DNA from: Myxococcus qinghaiensis
Lineage (GTDB): Bacteria; Myxococcota; Myxococcia; Myxococcales; Myxococcaceae
Assembly (NCBI RefSeq): GCF_024198215.1
Contig: NZ_JAKCFA010000002.1
Span: 310,001 to 374,000, forward strand
DNA: 64,000 bases
Reading direction: 5' to 3'
Shown here: piece by piece, positions 28,109-38,017 of the stretch
Numbering within the stretch: position 1 is the stretch's first letter
Layout of the letters: every line of letters starts with the position of its first letter
Program-made: the position numbers and the translations under genes
Notes under the pieces: generated by a model
Told to the model about the DNA's origin: nothing
The model's database searches: none
The model's input: only the letters and a program-made list of their open reading frames with translations

Positions 28109-30445
28109 ATGCATTCGTGGAGACCCTCCTTCTTCGCCGTGGTCCTCTGTGCGCTGACCGCGTCCGCGCAGGGCGTGGACTCGAATCAGCTCATCGTGCC
28201 CAGGGACCGGACGCTGGAGGTCATGCTCGTCGATGACCAGGCGGGGGACGGCGCATCCCACACGCTGGGATGGCTCTACTACGACGAGTTGGTCGGACGA
28301 GGGTACATCGACCTGGGAGACCCGGCCGACCCGAACGACGACGTCCTCATCGATGCGGAGGGGAATGGCATCCCCGACTTCCACGAGGACCTGTTCAACC
28401 TGAACCCGGACCGTGGCTACATCGGCGACGGCACGCGCTGCATCCCCGAGCGGATCTTCTTCCACCAGCGGGCGTCAGGAGAGGTGCTCCGCCTGCGGGA
28501 GCCGGAGTTGCTGACGGGCTCCTGCGGTTCGACCGCCAGCTACGCGGCGAATATTGGCCCCAGGCGATGGGAAGACATGACGGGCTTCCCGGCGCGCCCC
28601 GGGGGCTCGGTGGTGGGGCAGAGGATGCGCGACTCCAGTGGCTTGTTCGACGGGGTCGACTACTTGCGAGCGAGCGCCATCCCCGGACTGGTGGACACCT
28701 ATTTCAGTGACCGGGGCGTCTTCCCGCACATTCCCAACCTGCTCGAGCCCGACGATGCGCAGAACGGCCACATGGGCCTGGGCCACCTCGTCCTGCTGAG
28801 CACGGATGATGACGCCAACACCTGTCCGAACTCGTCGATTTCGGAGTGCTTCATGCCCAGACAGGCGTCCGCGGGCCCGGGGCAAGCCCCTTCCGTGGGA
28901 CCCATCTGGGACCGGTCGAACACCAACGACGGAATCCCCGACTACAAGACGAGCGCCTTCGACCCCGAGGGGCGCGTCATACCTGGGCGGGATGTGACGG
29001 CCCCCATCACGGAGGGGGATCGCCGCGTCAGCATGGGGACCGTGATGGGTGGACGGGAGATCGTGTTCTTCCTCGTCTCGTACGTGGAGCAGATCTACAA
29101 CGGCACGGATACCTGCTTCCTGCCTGATACGACCTCCGAGGGGCGACTCCAGTGCGAGCTGTGGGGGCACGGTGACATCAACGTCTACTTCTCGAAGACG
29201 CTGCTCAACCTGGACCTGAACCAGCTCTCGAGTGATGTCCTGGCATCCCCCTCGCCTCGGTCAGGATGGCTTGAGTCCCTCGCTTACACCCGGCTCCGGA
29301 CATCTGAGTATGGGAATGTCCAGATCACCGAGACCGACCCGCTCGTAGCGAGGAGCCATCAGCAGCGAACGCCCCATGTGCTGATGCTGGCGCCCATGGA
29401 AGCTCCCGACACCTGGGTCATGGGTTGGGAGGACATGAACTCGGGTGGAAACCGGACGTTCAATGACGCGGTCTTCCTCGTCCGGGGCGTGGGCGCCGAG
29501 GCCACGGAGATTGTGGTCGATGGACCCATCGGCCCCGTGTACGACAATCAGGAGCTCGCGTTCACCGCGCGCGTGACGACCTCGTCTGGCGAGATGGTCA
29601 CCTCAGGGTTGGTGTCGTTCTACGTGGACGGCTCCCTGTGGACATCCATCGAGGTCGATTTCGAGGGGAAGAGTTCGTTCTGGCTCATGCTCTCTCCTGG
29701 AGAGCACGTCATTACCGCCGTCTATGAAGGGCTCGATGGGCAGTACCAGCCAAGCCAGCCCACGGACTACGGGGTATTCGTCGACGTCGCCAGCGACGGA
29801 GGCACTCCCGACGGAGGAGCACCGGATGGTGGTCGGCCGGATTCCGGTGTTCCAGACGCGGGCGCCCCGGATGCGGGGGTTCCGGACGCCGGTGCGCCGG
29901 ACTCGGGTGTCCGTGATGCGGGTGCACCGGATGCAGGTGTCCCCGACGCGGGCGCACCGGACTCGGGCGTTCCGGATGCAGGTGTCCCCGACGCGGGCGC
30001 ACCGGACTCGGGCGTTCCGGACGCAGGTATCCCCGACGCAGGAGTCCCGGACTCGGGCCCGGTTCCCACCGACGGTGGCCCGGTGACTCCCCAGGACGGT
30101 GGTCCCACGGAGGACGATGGGGGCACCCTGCCTGCTGACGATGCGGGCACGCCTCAAGCGGACGATGCCGGCGCGGACGCGGGTGAGGACAGCGGCACGC
30201 CGCCGCCTCCTGTCGATGCGGGTGACGATGCAGGCACGGGCAGTGGCGACGATGCAGGAGCCGACGCCGGTACCAACACTGGCGAGGACGCCGGCCCGGA
30301 AGGGCCCGACACGAGCGGGCCTCGCGACCTGACCGTCACCGGTTGGGGCTGCGGTGCCACCGACGCGGGGAGCGCATCCGTCACGCTGCTGGCGCTCTGG
30401 CTGGGCCTGTCGTTCCTCCGTTCGCGTGGACGGAGGATCGGCTAG
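28109..30445 (+). CDS. MYXO-CTERM surface protein with DUF4114 and PDAG repeats
   Basis: 778 aa. The signal peptide is FFAVVLCALTASAQG. A ~370-residue N-terminal region with Asp-rich loops (DPADPNDDVLIDAEGNG) suggests calcium binding. A DUF4114-like stretch follows (VLMLAPMEAP, TWVMGWEDMN, FNDAVFLVRG), then an Ig-like beta domain (~480-565), a long low-complexity stalk of G-x-P-D-A/S repeats and a MYXO-CTERM tail: GWGCGATDAG, a hydrophobic segment and RSRGRR. The tail directs cleavage and cell-surface anchoring in myxobacteria. An upstream TTG start was rejected because the ATG directly opens the signal peptide. Function: probably surface adhesion or matrix; not known. Confidence 0.8.
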   Translation: MHSWRPSFFAVVLCALTASAQGVDSNQLIVPRDRTLEVMLVDDQAGDGASHTLGWLYYDELVGRGYIDLGDPADPNDDVLIDAEGNGIPDFHEDLFNLNPDRGYIGDGTRCIPERIFFHQRASGEVLRLREPELLTGSCGSTASYAANIGPRRWEDMTGFPARPGGSVVGQRMRDSSGLFDGVDYLRASAIPGLVDTYFSDRGVFPHIPNLLEPDDAQNGHMGLGHLVLLSTDDDANTCPNSSISECFMPRQASAGPGQAPSVGPIWDRSNTNDGIPDYKTSAFDPEGRVIPGRDVTAPITEGDRRVSMGTVMGGREIVFFLVSYVEQIYNGTDTCFLPDTTSEGRLQCELWGHGDINVYFSKTLLNLDLNQLSSDVLASPSPRSGWLESLAYTRLRTSEYGNVQITETDPLVARSHQQRTPHVLMLAPMEAPDTWVMGWEDMNSGGNRTFNDAVFLVRGVGAEATEIVVDGPIGPVYDNQELAFTARVTTSSGEMVTSGLVSFYVDGSLWTSIEVDFEGKSSFWLMLSPGEHVITAVYEGLDGQYQPSQPTDYGVFVDVASDGGTPDGGAPDGGRPDSGVPDAGAPDAGVPDAGAPDSGVRDAGAPDAGVPDAGAPDSGVPDAGVPDAGAPDSGVPDAGIPDAGVPDSGPVPTDGGPVTPQDGGPTEDDGGTLPADDAGTPQADDAGADAGEDSGTPPPPVDAGDDAGTGSGDDAGADAGTNTGEDAGPEGPDTSGPRDLTVTGWGCGATDAGSASVTLLALWLGLSFLRSRGRRIG
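29801..30061 (+). repeat. 15-base tandem repeat encoding G-x-P-D-A/S
   Basis: About 17 imperfect copies of a 15-base unit, each giving five residues (GVPDA, GAPDA or GAPDS). It lies inside the MYXO-CTERM gene and forms a Pro/Asp-rich stalk. Copy number is likely to vary between strains by slippage. It is not a CRISPR array: the units are contiguous and coding. Confidence 0.8.
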
Positions 30446-30455
30446 CTCGGCGATG

Positions 30456-30481
30456 GGGAGCGGGGCTCGGACGCCGCTCCC
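30456..30481. terminator. Bidirectional hairpin between two convergent genes
   Basis: GGGAGCGG pairs with CCGCTCCC over a 10-base loop, between the MYXO-CTERM gene and the oxidoreductase gene. Confidence 0.55.
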
Positions 30482-30490
30482 AACGGCGCG

Positions 30491-31528
30491 TCAGACGTCG
30501 GCGACTCTCACCACGAGCTTGCCGAAGTTGCCTCCCTCCAGCATGCGGATGAGCGCCGCGGGCGCGTTCTCCAGTCCATCGACCCGGTCCTCGCGCAGCT
30601 TCACGCGGCCGTCCGCGACCCACGCGTCCATGTCACGACGGAAGGCGTCATAGCGGTCGCCATAGTGGTCGAGGATGATGAGGCCCTGCATGCGGATGCG
30701 CTTCTGCTGCAACACCGCCAGCACCTGCGGCAGCCGATTCGGCCCCGGCGGCGGCGTGTCGCCGTTGTAGCTCGAGATGGTTCCGCACAACGGCACGCGC
30801 GCCCGGTGATTGAGCAACGGCACCACCGCCTCGAACACCTCGCCACCCACGTTCTCGAAGTACACGTCGATGCCACGCGGGCACGCGGCGGCGAGGCGCT
30901 CGGCCAGCTTCGGCTCACGGCGGTCGAGGCACACGTCGAAGCCCAGCTCCTCGACGGCGTAACGGCACTTGTCCGCGCCCCCGGCGATGCCCACCACCCG
31001 CGCGCCCTTCAGCTTCGCGATCTGCCCCACCACCGCACCGACCGCCCCCGTCGCAGCGGCGACGACCACCGTCTCCCCTGGCTTGGGCTCGCCAATGTCC
31101 AGCAGACCCACGTGGGCGGTGAACGCGGGCATGCCGAGCACACCCAGCGCCAGCGACGGCTGCTTCATCTCACCGAGCGGGACCAACTCCTTCCCGTCCG
31201 ACAACGAGTAGTCCTGCCAGCCGGAGCTCCCGAGCACCAGGTCCCCCACCTGGAAGCGCGGATGCCTGGAGGAGACGACGCGGTTGACCGTGCCTCCCAC
31301 CATGGGCTGGCCGACCTGCACCGAAGCCGCGGCATACGCCGGAGGGACCTCGTTCATCATCGGCCGCATGTACGGGTCCAGCGACAGGTACAGCGTGCGC
31401 AGCAGCACCTGTCCTTCGCCGGGAGTCGGTACATCGGATTCTTCGAGACGGAAGTCTTGCGGTGTCGGCATGCCGTGAGGACGTGCGGCGAGGACGACTC
31501 GACGATTGCGGGTATCGCTTTGAGGCAT
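30491..31528 (-). CDS. NADP-dependent MDR oxidoreductase (CurA/leukotriene-B4-dehydrogenase type)
   Basis: 345 aa, zinc-independent medium-chain dehydrogenase. The opening (LAARPHGMPTPQDF, LYLSLDPYMRPMM) is diagnostic of the prostaglandin/curcumin reductase group. The nucleotide loop is AAATGAVGAVVGQIAKLKGA, followed by GIAGGADKC and YFENVGGEVFEAV. These enzymes reduce activated C=C bonds of enones and quinone-like compounds. GGAG precedes the ATG by nine bases. A TetR gene lies upstream on the same strand, so the pair resembles an electrophile-inducible detox unit. Confidence 0.88.
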   Translation of the reverse strand: MPQSDTRNRRVVLAARPHGMPTPQDFRLEESDVPTPGEGQVLLRTLYLSLDPYMRPMMNEVPPAYAAASVQVGQPMVGGTVNRVVSSRHPRFQVGDLVLGSSGWQDYSLSDGKELVPLGEMKQPSLALGVLGMPAFTAHVGLLDIGEPKPGETVVVAAATGAVGAVVGQIAKLKGARVVGIAGGADKCRYAVEELGFDVCLDRREPKLAERLAAACPRGIDVYFENVGGEVFEAVVPLLNHRARVPLCGTISSYNGDTPPPGPNRLPQVLAVLQQKRIRMQGLIILDHYGDRYDAFRRDMDAWVADGRVKLREDRVDGLENAPAALIRMLEGGNFGKLVVRVADV

Positions 31529-31665
31529 GGATGCTGACTCCAGGGGTGTGGCGAGGAAACCGTTCAGCGCGCCCTGCCCCGACAAGCCACGAGCGAGCGC
31601 GCACGAGTGACACGCGGCGGACCACCGCGAGCAGATCGGTCGACGAGAACAGGAGGTGACGAAGC

Positions 31666-31679
31666 GAAGACGCGTCTTC
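31666..31679. promoter_or_regulatory. Perfect 14-base palindrome before the oxidoreductase gene
   Basis: GAAGACGCGTCTTC equals its own reverse complement. It is in the 163-base gap between the TetR stop and the oxidoreductase start, so it may be an operator for the downstream gene; a role as a weak terminator is less likely because the stem has no loop. Confidence 0.4.
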
Positions 31680-31691
31680 AGCTCGGATGAG

Positions 31692-32288
31692 CTATGCGAG
31701 GCCCAACAACAGCCGAGTCCCCACCATGGCCGTGTCCAGCGGCGTGCGGTCACGGGTGATCTTGGCCAAGAGCCCCGCGCCCAGCCAGGACTGGTAGAGA
31801 GTGATTGCGACCGCGCGCGTGTCCGGAGGGGCCGTCAGCGAACCATCCTCCCGCCCTGCATCGAGACAGCGCGACAATCGGTCGATGATGCCCTGTGTCC
31901 CGCGCTCCAGCGCCGCGCGCATGCTCCCGGACAAATCACAGACCTCCGCGCCGAGCTTCACCACGAGACATCGGCCCCGGGCCTCTTCGTCGAGCTGCGA
32001 TGCGAGCCAGTCCTGGAAGTACCCCAACAGCCGCTGCGCGGACGTGCCCGGCACCGCCAGCAACACCTCCATCCGCGCCAGGTAGTCCGCGAAGTACGTC
32101 TCCAGCACCGCCTCGCCGAAGGCCTCCTTCGAGTCGAAGTAGTAATAGAACGAACCCTTGGGGACTTTGGCCGCCGCCAGCACCTCCGTCAGGCCCACCG
32201 CGGTGAAGCCCTTGCTCGCGAACAGCGGATGGGCCGCGTCGATGATGTGCCGACGGGCATCCTGCTGGGGTACGGCGCTCACGCTCAT
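31692..32288 (-). CDS. TetR-family transcriptional regulator (198 aa)
   Basis: HTH: HIIDAAHPLFASKGFTAVGL, TEVLAAAKVPKGSFYYYFDS, KEAFGEAVLETYF. The ligand domain has RGRCLVVKLGAEVCDLS, the signature of the NemR-like branch whose Cys senses electrophiles or HOCl. The Cys is present in CLVVK. It precedes an enone-reductase gene on the same strand and has an inverted repeat directly before its own start, which suggests autoregulation and shared control. Confidence 0.88.
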   Translation of the reverse strand: MSVSAVPQQDARRHIIDAAHPLFASKGFTAVGLTEVLAAAKVPKGSFYYYFDSKEAFGEAVLETYFADYLARMEVLLAVPGTSAQRLLGYFQDWLASQLDEEARGRCLVVKLGAEVCDLSGSMRAALERGTQGIIDRLSRCLDAGREDGSLTAPPDTRAVAITLYQSWLGAGLLAKITRDRTPLDTAMVGTRLLLGLA

Positions 32289-32308
32289 GGCCCTTTGCTA
32301 ACGGCCAG

Positions 32309-32323
32309 TAGACCGGTCGTCTA
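32309..32323. promoter_or_regulatory. Inverted repeat TAGAC-N5-GTCTA, candidate TetR operator
   Basis: TAGACCGGTCGTCTA has matching TAGAC/GTCTA arms around CGGTC and lies about 20 bases before the TetR start. It resembles the TAGACCGACCGGTCTA-type sites bound by NemR/AcrR-like repressors (from memory). Confidence 0.5.
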
Positions 32324-32340
32324 GTCGATTCGCAGCCCGT

Positions 32341-32748
32341 TCAGGGCGTCTTCCAATCTCCGTAGCAGCCCACGAGCCCACACGAAGGACAGCGGCATCC
32401 CACATAGAACCAGCGGACGTCCTTGCTGCCTTCGTAGAACGCGGACCCCACGGTGAGCTCGAAGCGAGTCCCCCCACAGGGGCACTCGCATTCCCCCAGC
32501 TCCGCGTCGTCGAGGTACTCGGCGCTGTCCCCTACAGGAACCTGGTGCTGGCAGGTCGGGCACGTCTGCACGGCCGCGCCCTCGTCATCATCGAGCAGCA
32601 ACTCCAGCACCTCGGCGCCACAGGGGCACCGCAGGTCTTCCATCCGCTCGATGGGGTACTTGTTCTTCTCGCTGTAGCCCGCCAGGAAGGTCCTGAGGTC
32701 CGCGCGCGAGTCGCCGTACGAGTAACGTCCCTTCCGCTTCAGCCCCAT
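32341..32748 (-). CDS. Zinc-ribbon protein of unknown function (135 aa)
   Basis: Contains four C-x2-C or C-x-C pairs in order: RCPCGAEV (~40), TCPTCQHQ (~62), ECECPCGGT (~87) and CRCPSCGLVGC (~120). These would form two zinc ribbons. GGGAGG precedes the ATG. It lies 46 bases after the acyl-CoA dehydrogenase gene and may be the last gene of that operon. No catalytic motif is seen. Confidence 0.7.
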   Translation of the reverse strand: MGLKRKGRYSYGDSRADLRTFLAGYSEKNKYPIERMEDLRCPCGAEVLELLLDDDEGAAVQTCPTCQHQVPVGDSAEYLDDAELGECECPCGGTRFELTVGSAFYEGSKDVRWFYVGCRCPSCGLVGCYGDWKTP

Positions 32749-32794
32749 GGGTCCACGCCTCCCTGGCCGCGAAGCGGAAGAACGAAACCTCGCC

Positions 32795-33940
32795 TCAGCC
32801 CAACAGCTTGAAGCTCTCGCGGGCAATCACCATCCGCTGCACCTCGCTGGTGCCCTCGTAGATGGTCTGCACGCGCGCGTCGCGGAAGTACCGCTCCACC
32901 GGGAACTCGTCGATGTAGCCGTAGCCGCCGTGGAGCTGCACGGCCTTGTCACAGACGCGATTGCTCGTCTCGCTGGCGAACAGCTTCGCCATCGACGCCT
33001 CGCGGGTGAACGGCTGCTTCTGGTCCTTCATGTACGCCGCGCGCAGCGTCAGCAACTCCGCCGCGTCGATCTGCGTCTTCATGTCGGCGATCATGAAGCG
33101 CGGACCCTGGAACTCGCCAATCGCCTGGCCGAACGCCTTGCGGTCCTTCACGTAGGACACGGTGGCCTCCAGCGCCGCGCGCGCCACGCCGCACGCCTGC
33201 GAGGCAATGCCGATGCGCCCGCCATCCAGCGCGACCATCGCCAGCCGGAACCCCTGCCCTTCCGAGCCCAGCAGGTTCTCCGCCGGAATCACGCAGTCCT
33301 CGAACGTCAGCGCGACGGTGTTCGAGGAGCGCAGCCCCATCTTGTCCTCGTGGCGACCGATGATGAGGCCCTTCGTCCCACCCTCCACGATGAAGCAGGA
33401 CAGGCCCTTGTTGCCGGCCGGGGACGTGCGCGCCCACACCACCATCACGCCCGCGTGCGCACCGGACGTAATCCACTGCTTGCTGCCGTTGATGACCCAC
33501 GAGTCGCCACGGCGGACCGCGGACGTGATCAGCGCGCCGGGGTCGGAGCCCGCGTGCGGCTCGGAGAGCGCGAACGAGCCCGCCACGGCCTCACCCGACG
33601 TCAGCCGCGTCACATACTTCTCGCGCTGCGCCTCGGTGCCGAACGCGTTGATCAGCTCCGCGCACATGTTCGTCACGGCCATGGCCACGGACGTGGACGC
33701 ATCCGCGGCGGCCATCTCCATCATCGCCAGCGCGTAGGACACGGCGCCCGCTTCCGAGCCGCCGTACTTCGCCGGGATGTTCACGCCCAGCAGCCCCAGC
33801 TCCCCCAGCTCCTTGAAGATTTCGGTGGGAAAGCGCTCCTGGCGGTCCAGCTCGCGGGCAAGCGGCGCCACGCGCTCCCGCGCGAACTTGCGGGCCGTCT
33901 CGCGAATCAGCGTCTGCGTCTCGGTCAGCTCGAGGTTCAC
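32795..33940 (-). CDS. Acyl-CoA dehydrogenase
   Basis: 381 aa. FAD/substrate signatures: GSFALSEPHAGSDPGAL, WVINGSKQWITSG, and the C-terminal IYEGTSEVQRMVIA, whose first Glu is the usual catalytic base of short-chain and related dehydrogenases. The start is GTG. It oxidises an acyl-CoA to the 2-enoyl-CoA, passing electrons to ETF. It lies in the same leftward series as a second acyl-CoA dehydrogenase, crotonase and 3-hydroxybutyryl-CoA dehydrogenase. Chain length or branching preference cannot be told. Confidence 0.9.
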   Translation of the reverse strand: MNLELTETQTLIRETARKFARERVAPLARELDRQERFPTEIFKELGELGLLGVNIPAKYGGSEAGAVSYALAMMEMAAADASTSVAMAVTNMCAELINAFGTEAQREKYVTRLTSGEAVAGSFALSEPHAGSDPGALITSAVRRGDSWVINGSKQWITSGAHAGVMVVWARTSPAGNKGLSCFIVEGGTKGLIIGRHEDKMGLRSSNTVALTFEDCVIPAENLLGSEGQGFRLAMVALDGGRIGIASQACGVARAALEATVSYVKDRKAFGQAIGEFQGPRFMIADMKTQIDAAELLTLRAAYMKDQKQPFTREASMAKLFASETSNRVCDKAVQLHGGYGYIDEFPVERYFRDARVQTIYEGTSEVQRMVIARESFKLLG

Positions 33941-33950
33941 GTCGGTCGTC

Positions 33951-34397
33951 CTACTCGATGGCCTTGAGGTTGAACGGATACTCGATGGGGTGGTCGGCGC
34001 CGTCCGGAGGCTTGGGGAACGTCATGGACGACAACACGGCCACCACGCAGTCATGAAGGTTCGGGTCCTTCAGCGTGCTGCCCTTGCGCACCTTCGCGCT
34101 CTTCACCAGGCCATTGGCGTCGATGGTGAAGGACGTGAGCAGCTTGCCCTCCGCCTTCTTGTTCTTCTCCGCCATGTGGTCCTCGTAGCACTCCTGGATC
34201 CGCCCCTGATTGTACGTGACGACCTGGCGGATGGAGTCCGGAGTGAAAGGCATGCGGGCCACGTCCGGCGCGTCGCTCTTCGCGGGCGCCTTCGTGGTGG
34301 GGGCCGGCTTCCCGCCCTCGGGCTTCTTCGGCGGAACGCTCTCCGCGAACGCGGTGGCCGAGGCCAGGATCAGAACGGGAAGCAGTGCCCTCTTCAT
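33951..34397 (-). CDS. Exported AgmX/PglI C-terminal (TonB-like) domain protein (148 aa)
   Basis: A signal peptide (LLPVLILASATAFA) and a Pro/Lys-rich linker lead into a compact domain with YNQGRIQECYEDHM and GKLLTSFTIDANGLVKSAKV, ending MTFPKPPDG. Two Cys (QECYED, HDCVVA) are the pattern of the AgmX/PglI C-terminal domain, a TonB-C-like fold in myxobacterial motility and envelope proteins. It is wedged between two acyl-CoA dehydrogenase genes (gaps of 10 and 5 bases), so it is co-transcribed with catabolic enzymes despite acting outside the cytoplasm. Confidence 0.75.
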   Translation of the reverse strand: MKRALLPVLILASATAFAESVPPKKPEGGKPAPTTKAPAKSDAPDVARMPFTPDSIRQVVTYNQGRIQECYEDHMAEKNKKAEGKLLTSFTIDANGLVKSAKVRKGSTLKDPNLHDCVVAVLSSMTFPKPPDGADHPIEYPFNLKAIE

Positions 34398-34402
34398 GGT
34401 GC

Positions 34403-35541
<1,139 letters not shown>

Positions 35542-35545
<4 letters not shown>

Positions 35546-36294
35546 GAGGGCTCCATATTACGGGGGGTGCTCCCAGGGAATAGCGAAGACGCTCCGCCAG
35601 CCCCCAAGCGAGGGTTGCCGTGCCGATTAGCCGACGACCGCCCGCCGGGCCCCCTGGAATCCAGGGGTGAGCCCAGGAACATGTTCAGTGGCACCGTGAC
35701 GTCCAGGGAGAGGTCCATCCGAGCCCCCTCCCCCGTCCAGGCCCGACGAATCACCACGGACACCGTCCAGGGCTTCGTGTTCGGACCGCGTTCAATCAAG
35801 TCGTAGGTGAGGCCCAGGCCCGCCAAGCCCCCTGAGCCATCCTGGCCCCACAGCCCCGCCCCTTCCGCGAGCACACCCAGCCGGGCGCTGTCCGGAAACG
35901 CATACACCCGCGCCCCCGCGAGCAGCCGGAAGGCCGCGGGCGACAGGCGCACCTGGGGCTCCACGAAGGGCGACAGGATGAGGGTGGGCCCGGGGATGTC
36001 CCACGCCGGGAAGGCCCACGGGTGGATGGGCCAGGACAGGACCCAGTGCTCCCTCGAGCCCTGTCCCCACTGGTAGCGGACATCGGGGATGAACAGCTCC
36101 AGGAAGCAGCCCGTGTAGATGCACAGCGAGCGCTTCCAGGAGACCAGGGCCGGAGCCCGTCCGGTCTCGTCGTCCGGAGCTTGCGGAGCTTCGGGCGCGG
36201 GTTCAACGACGGGCTCGGAGACAGGCTCGCAGCGGGCCGGCGTCGCGGCCAGGAGGACCGTGAGGAGACTCCCGACCGCGAGCGCGTGATTCAC
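35542..36294 (-). CDS. Exported protein, probable outer-membrane beta-barrel (250 aa)
   Basis: Begins at GTG with the signal peptide VGSLLTVLLAATPARC, then a Glu/Pro-rich linker and alternating aromatic strands (HWVLSWPIHPWAF, VRLSPAAFRLLAGARVYAF, LTYDLIERGPNTKPW) ending with a non-barrel tail. It could be an outer-membrane barrel, perhaps for uptake; no family is recognised. Its stop overlaps the next gene (ATGA) and it starts one base after the crotonase stop, so it is firmly inside the beta-oxidation operon. Confidence 0.65.
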
Positions 36295-36295
36295 T

Positions 36296-37072
36296 TCACT
36301 TGCCAGTGAAGACGGCGGGACGCTTCTCGAGGAACGCCTTCATGCCCTCGCGCTGGTCGTCCGAGCCGAACAGCTCCGCGAAGCCCTGGCGCTCCAGCGT
36401 GTTGGCCTCGCCCAGGTCCTTGTCCGCGCCCTGCTCGATGACGCGCTTGGCCTTGGCGATGGCCAGGGGGCCGTTCTTGATCATCTTCGCCGCGACGGAG
36501 CGGCAGTGCGCGAGCAGCTCAGCGGCCGGCAACACCTCCAGCACCAGGCCGATCTCCTTCGCCTTCGCCGCGTCGATGCGCGCGCCCGTGAAGACGAGCT
36601 CCTTCGCTCGGGCACGGCCCACCGCGCGGGTGAGGCGCTGGGTGCCGCCGAAGCCGGGGATGACGCCCAGGCCCACTTCGGGGAGGCCGAGCTGGGCCTT
36701 CTCGGAGGCGTAGATGAAGTCACACGCCAGGGCCAGCTCACAGCCACCGCCGAGCGCGAAGCCGTTCACCGCCGCGATGGTGGGGATGGACAGCGACTCC
36801 AGCAGCGCGAAGGCGCGGTGGCCCAGGGCGGCGAACTCTTGAGCCTGGGGCTCCTCGAGCGCGGACATCTCCGCGATGTCGGCGCCCGCGACGAAGGCCT
36901 TCTCGCCCCCGCCGGTGACGATGAGCACGCGCGTGTCGGCGCCGAGCGACTTCACCGCGGCCTCGAACTCCTGCAGCGTCTTGTTGTTGAGGGCGTTGAG
37001 CGCCTTGGGACGGTCGATGGTCAGGGTGGCGACCGCGCCGTCGTGCTCCAGCCGGATGTTCTCGTAGGTCAT
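36296..37072 (-). CDS. Enoyl-CoA hydratase (crotonase)
   Basis: 258 aa, full length. The oxyanion-hole segments are KAFVAGADIAEM and GFALGGGCELALACD, and the two catalytic Glu are in GGCELA and GLPEVGLGVIPGFGG. It adds water to crotonyl-CoA and similar 2-enoyl-CoA. It lies 27 bases downstream of the 3-hydroxybutyryl-CoA dehydrogenase gene and upstream of a short-chain acyl-CoA dehydrogenase, giving the complete C4 sequence. Confidence 0.92.
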   Translation of the reverse strand: MTYENIRLEHDGAVATLTIDRPKALNALNNKTLQEFEAAVKSLGADTRVLIVTGGGEKAFVAGADIAEMSALEEPQAQEFAALGHRAFALLESLSIPTIAAVNGFALGGGCELALACDFIYASEKAQLGLPEVGLGVIPGFGGTQRLTRAVGRARAKELVFTGARIDAAKAKEIGLVLEVLPAAELLAHCRSVAAKMIKNGPLAIAKAKRVIEQGADKDLGEANTLERQGFAELFGSDDQREGMKAFLEKRPAVFTGK

Positions 37073-37099
37073 GTTCGAGGCTCCTCGGGAGGGTGGTGC

Positions 37100-37948
37100 C
37101 TAGTACTTGTAGAAGCCGCGACCGCTCTTCTTGCCGTACCAGCCGGCGTCGACGTACTGGCGCAGCAGCGGGCACGGGCGGTACTTCGAGTCACCCAGGC
37201 CCTTGTGCAGCACCTCGGCGATGTAGAGCACCGTGTCCAGACCGATGAAGTCGGCGAGCTGGAGCGGGCCCATGGGCTGGTTGGTGCCCAGCTTCATCGC
37301 GGTGTCGATGTCCTCCGCGGAGCCCAGGCCCTCCATCAGCGCGTAGCAGGCTTCGTTCAGCATCGGGATGAGGATGCGGTTGACGATGAAGCCCGGGAAG
37401 TCCTTCGAGACGACGGTCGTCTTGCCCATGCGCTCGGAGAGGGCGCGCGTGGTGGCGTAGGTCTCATCCGACGTGGCGGCGCCACGGATGAGCTCCACCA
37501 GCTGCATCACCGGCACGGGGTTCATGAAGTGCATGCCGATGACGAACTCGGGGCGCTTCGTGGACGCGGCGATGCGGGTGATGGGGATGGACGAGGTGTT
37601 GGTGGCGAGGATGCCGCCCGGCCGGACGACCGCGTCCAGGTCCTGGAAGATGCGGCGCTTGAGGTCCTCGTTCTCCGTCACGGCTTCAATCGCGAAGTCG
37701 ACGTCCTTCGCCTCGGTGACGTTGGTGAGGGTGGCGAGATTGGCCTCGGCGGCCTGCTGCTTCGCGGCGTCCAGCTTGCCCTTCTCCACCAGCTTCTTCA
37801 GGCCCGCGCGGATGCGGTCAGCACCCTTGGCGAGACCTTCCTTGGACACGTCCGCCAGCGTGACGCGCAGACCCGCCTGCAATGCCACCTGCGCGATTCC
37901 CGCGCCCATCTGCCCGGCGCCGACGACGACGATGTGCTCCGTTGCCAT
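37100..37948 (-). CDS. 3-hydroxybutyryl-CoA dehydrogenase
   Basis: 282 aa, the short single-function type. The NAD loop is VVVGAGQMGAGIAQV; the catalytic His-Glu pair is in GMHFMNPVPVMQLVELI; NTSSIPITRIA and FPGFIVNRILIPMLNEA are further family marks. It interconverts 3-hydroxybutyryl-CoA and acetoacetyl-CoA, feeding the thiolase encoded at 20-21 kb. It leads the catabolic part of the operon. Confidence 0.93.
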   Translation of the reverse strand: MATEHIVVVGAGQMGAGIAQVALQAGLRVTLADVSKEGLAKGADRIRAGLKKLVEKGKLDAAKQQAAEANLATLTNVTEAKDVDFAIEAVTENEDLKRRIFQDLDAVVRPGGILATNTSSIPITRIAASTKRPEFVIGMHFMNPVPVMQLVELIRGAATSDETYATTRALSERMGKTTVVSKDFPGFIVNRILIPMLNEACYALMEGLGSAEDIDTAMKLGTNQPMGPLQLADFIGLDTVLYIAEVLHKGLGDSKYRPCPLLRQYVDAGWYGKKSGRGFYKY

Positions 37949-38017
37949 GGTGCTCTCGAACCCCTCGGTCGGAATGTGAATGACGTGGTGCGCCCATAGC
38001 CCACGCCCCCAGGGCGG

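Noticed and set aside
29801-30061. Regular repeat resembling a CRISPR array
   Set aside because: Units are contiguous 15-base coding repeats (PDAG/PDSG stalk) with no spacers and no cas genes nearby.
36506-37999. Plus-strand frame of nearly 500 codons
   Set aside because: Antisense to crotonase and 3-hydroxybutyryl-CoA dehydrogenase, both of which have full family motifs.
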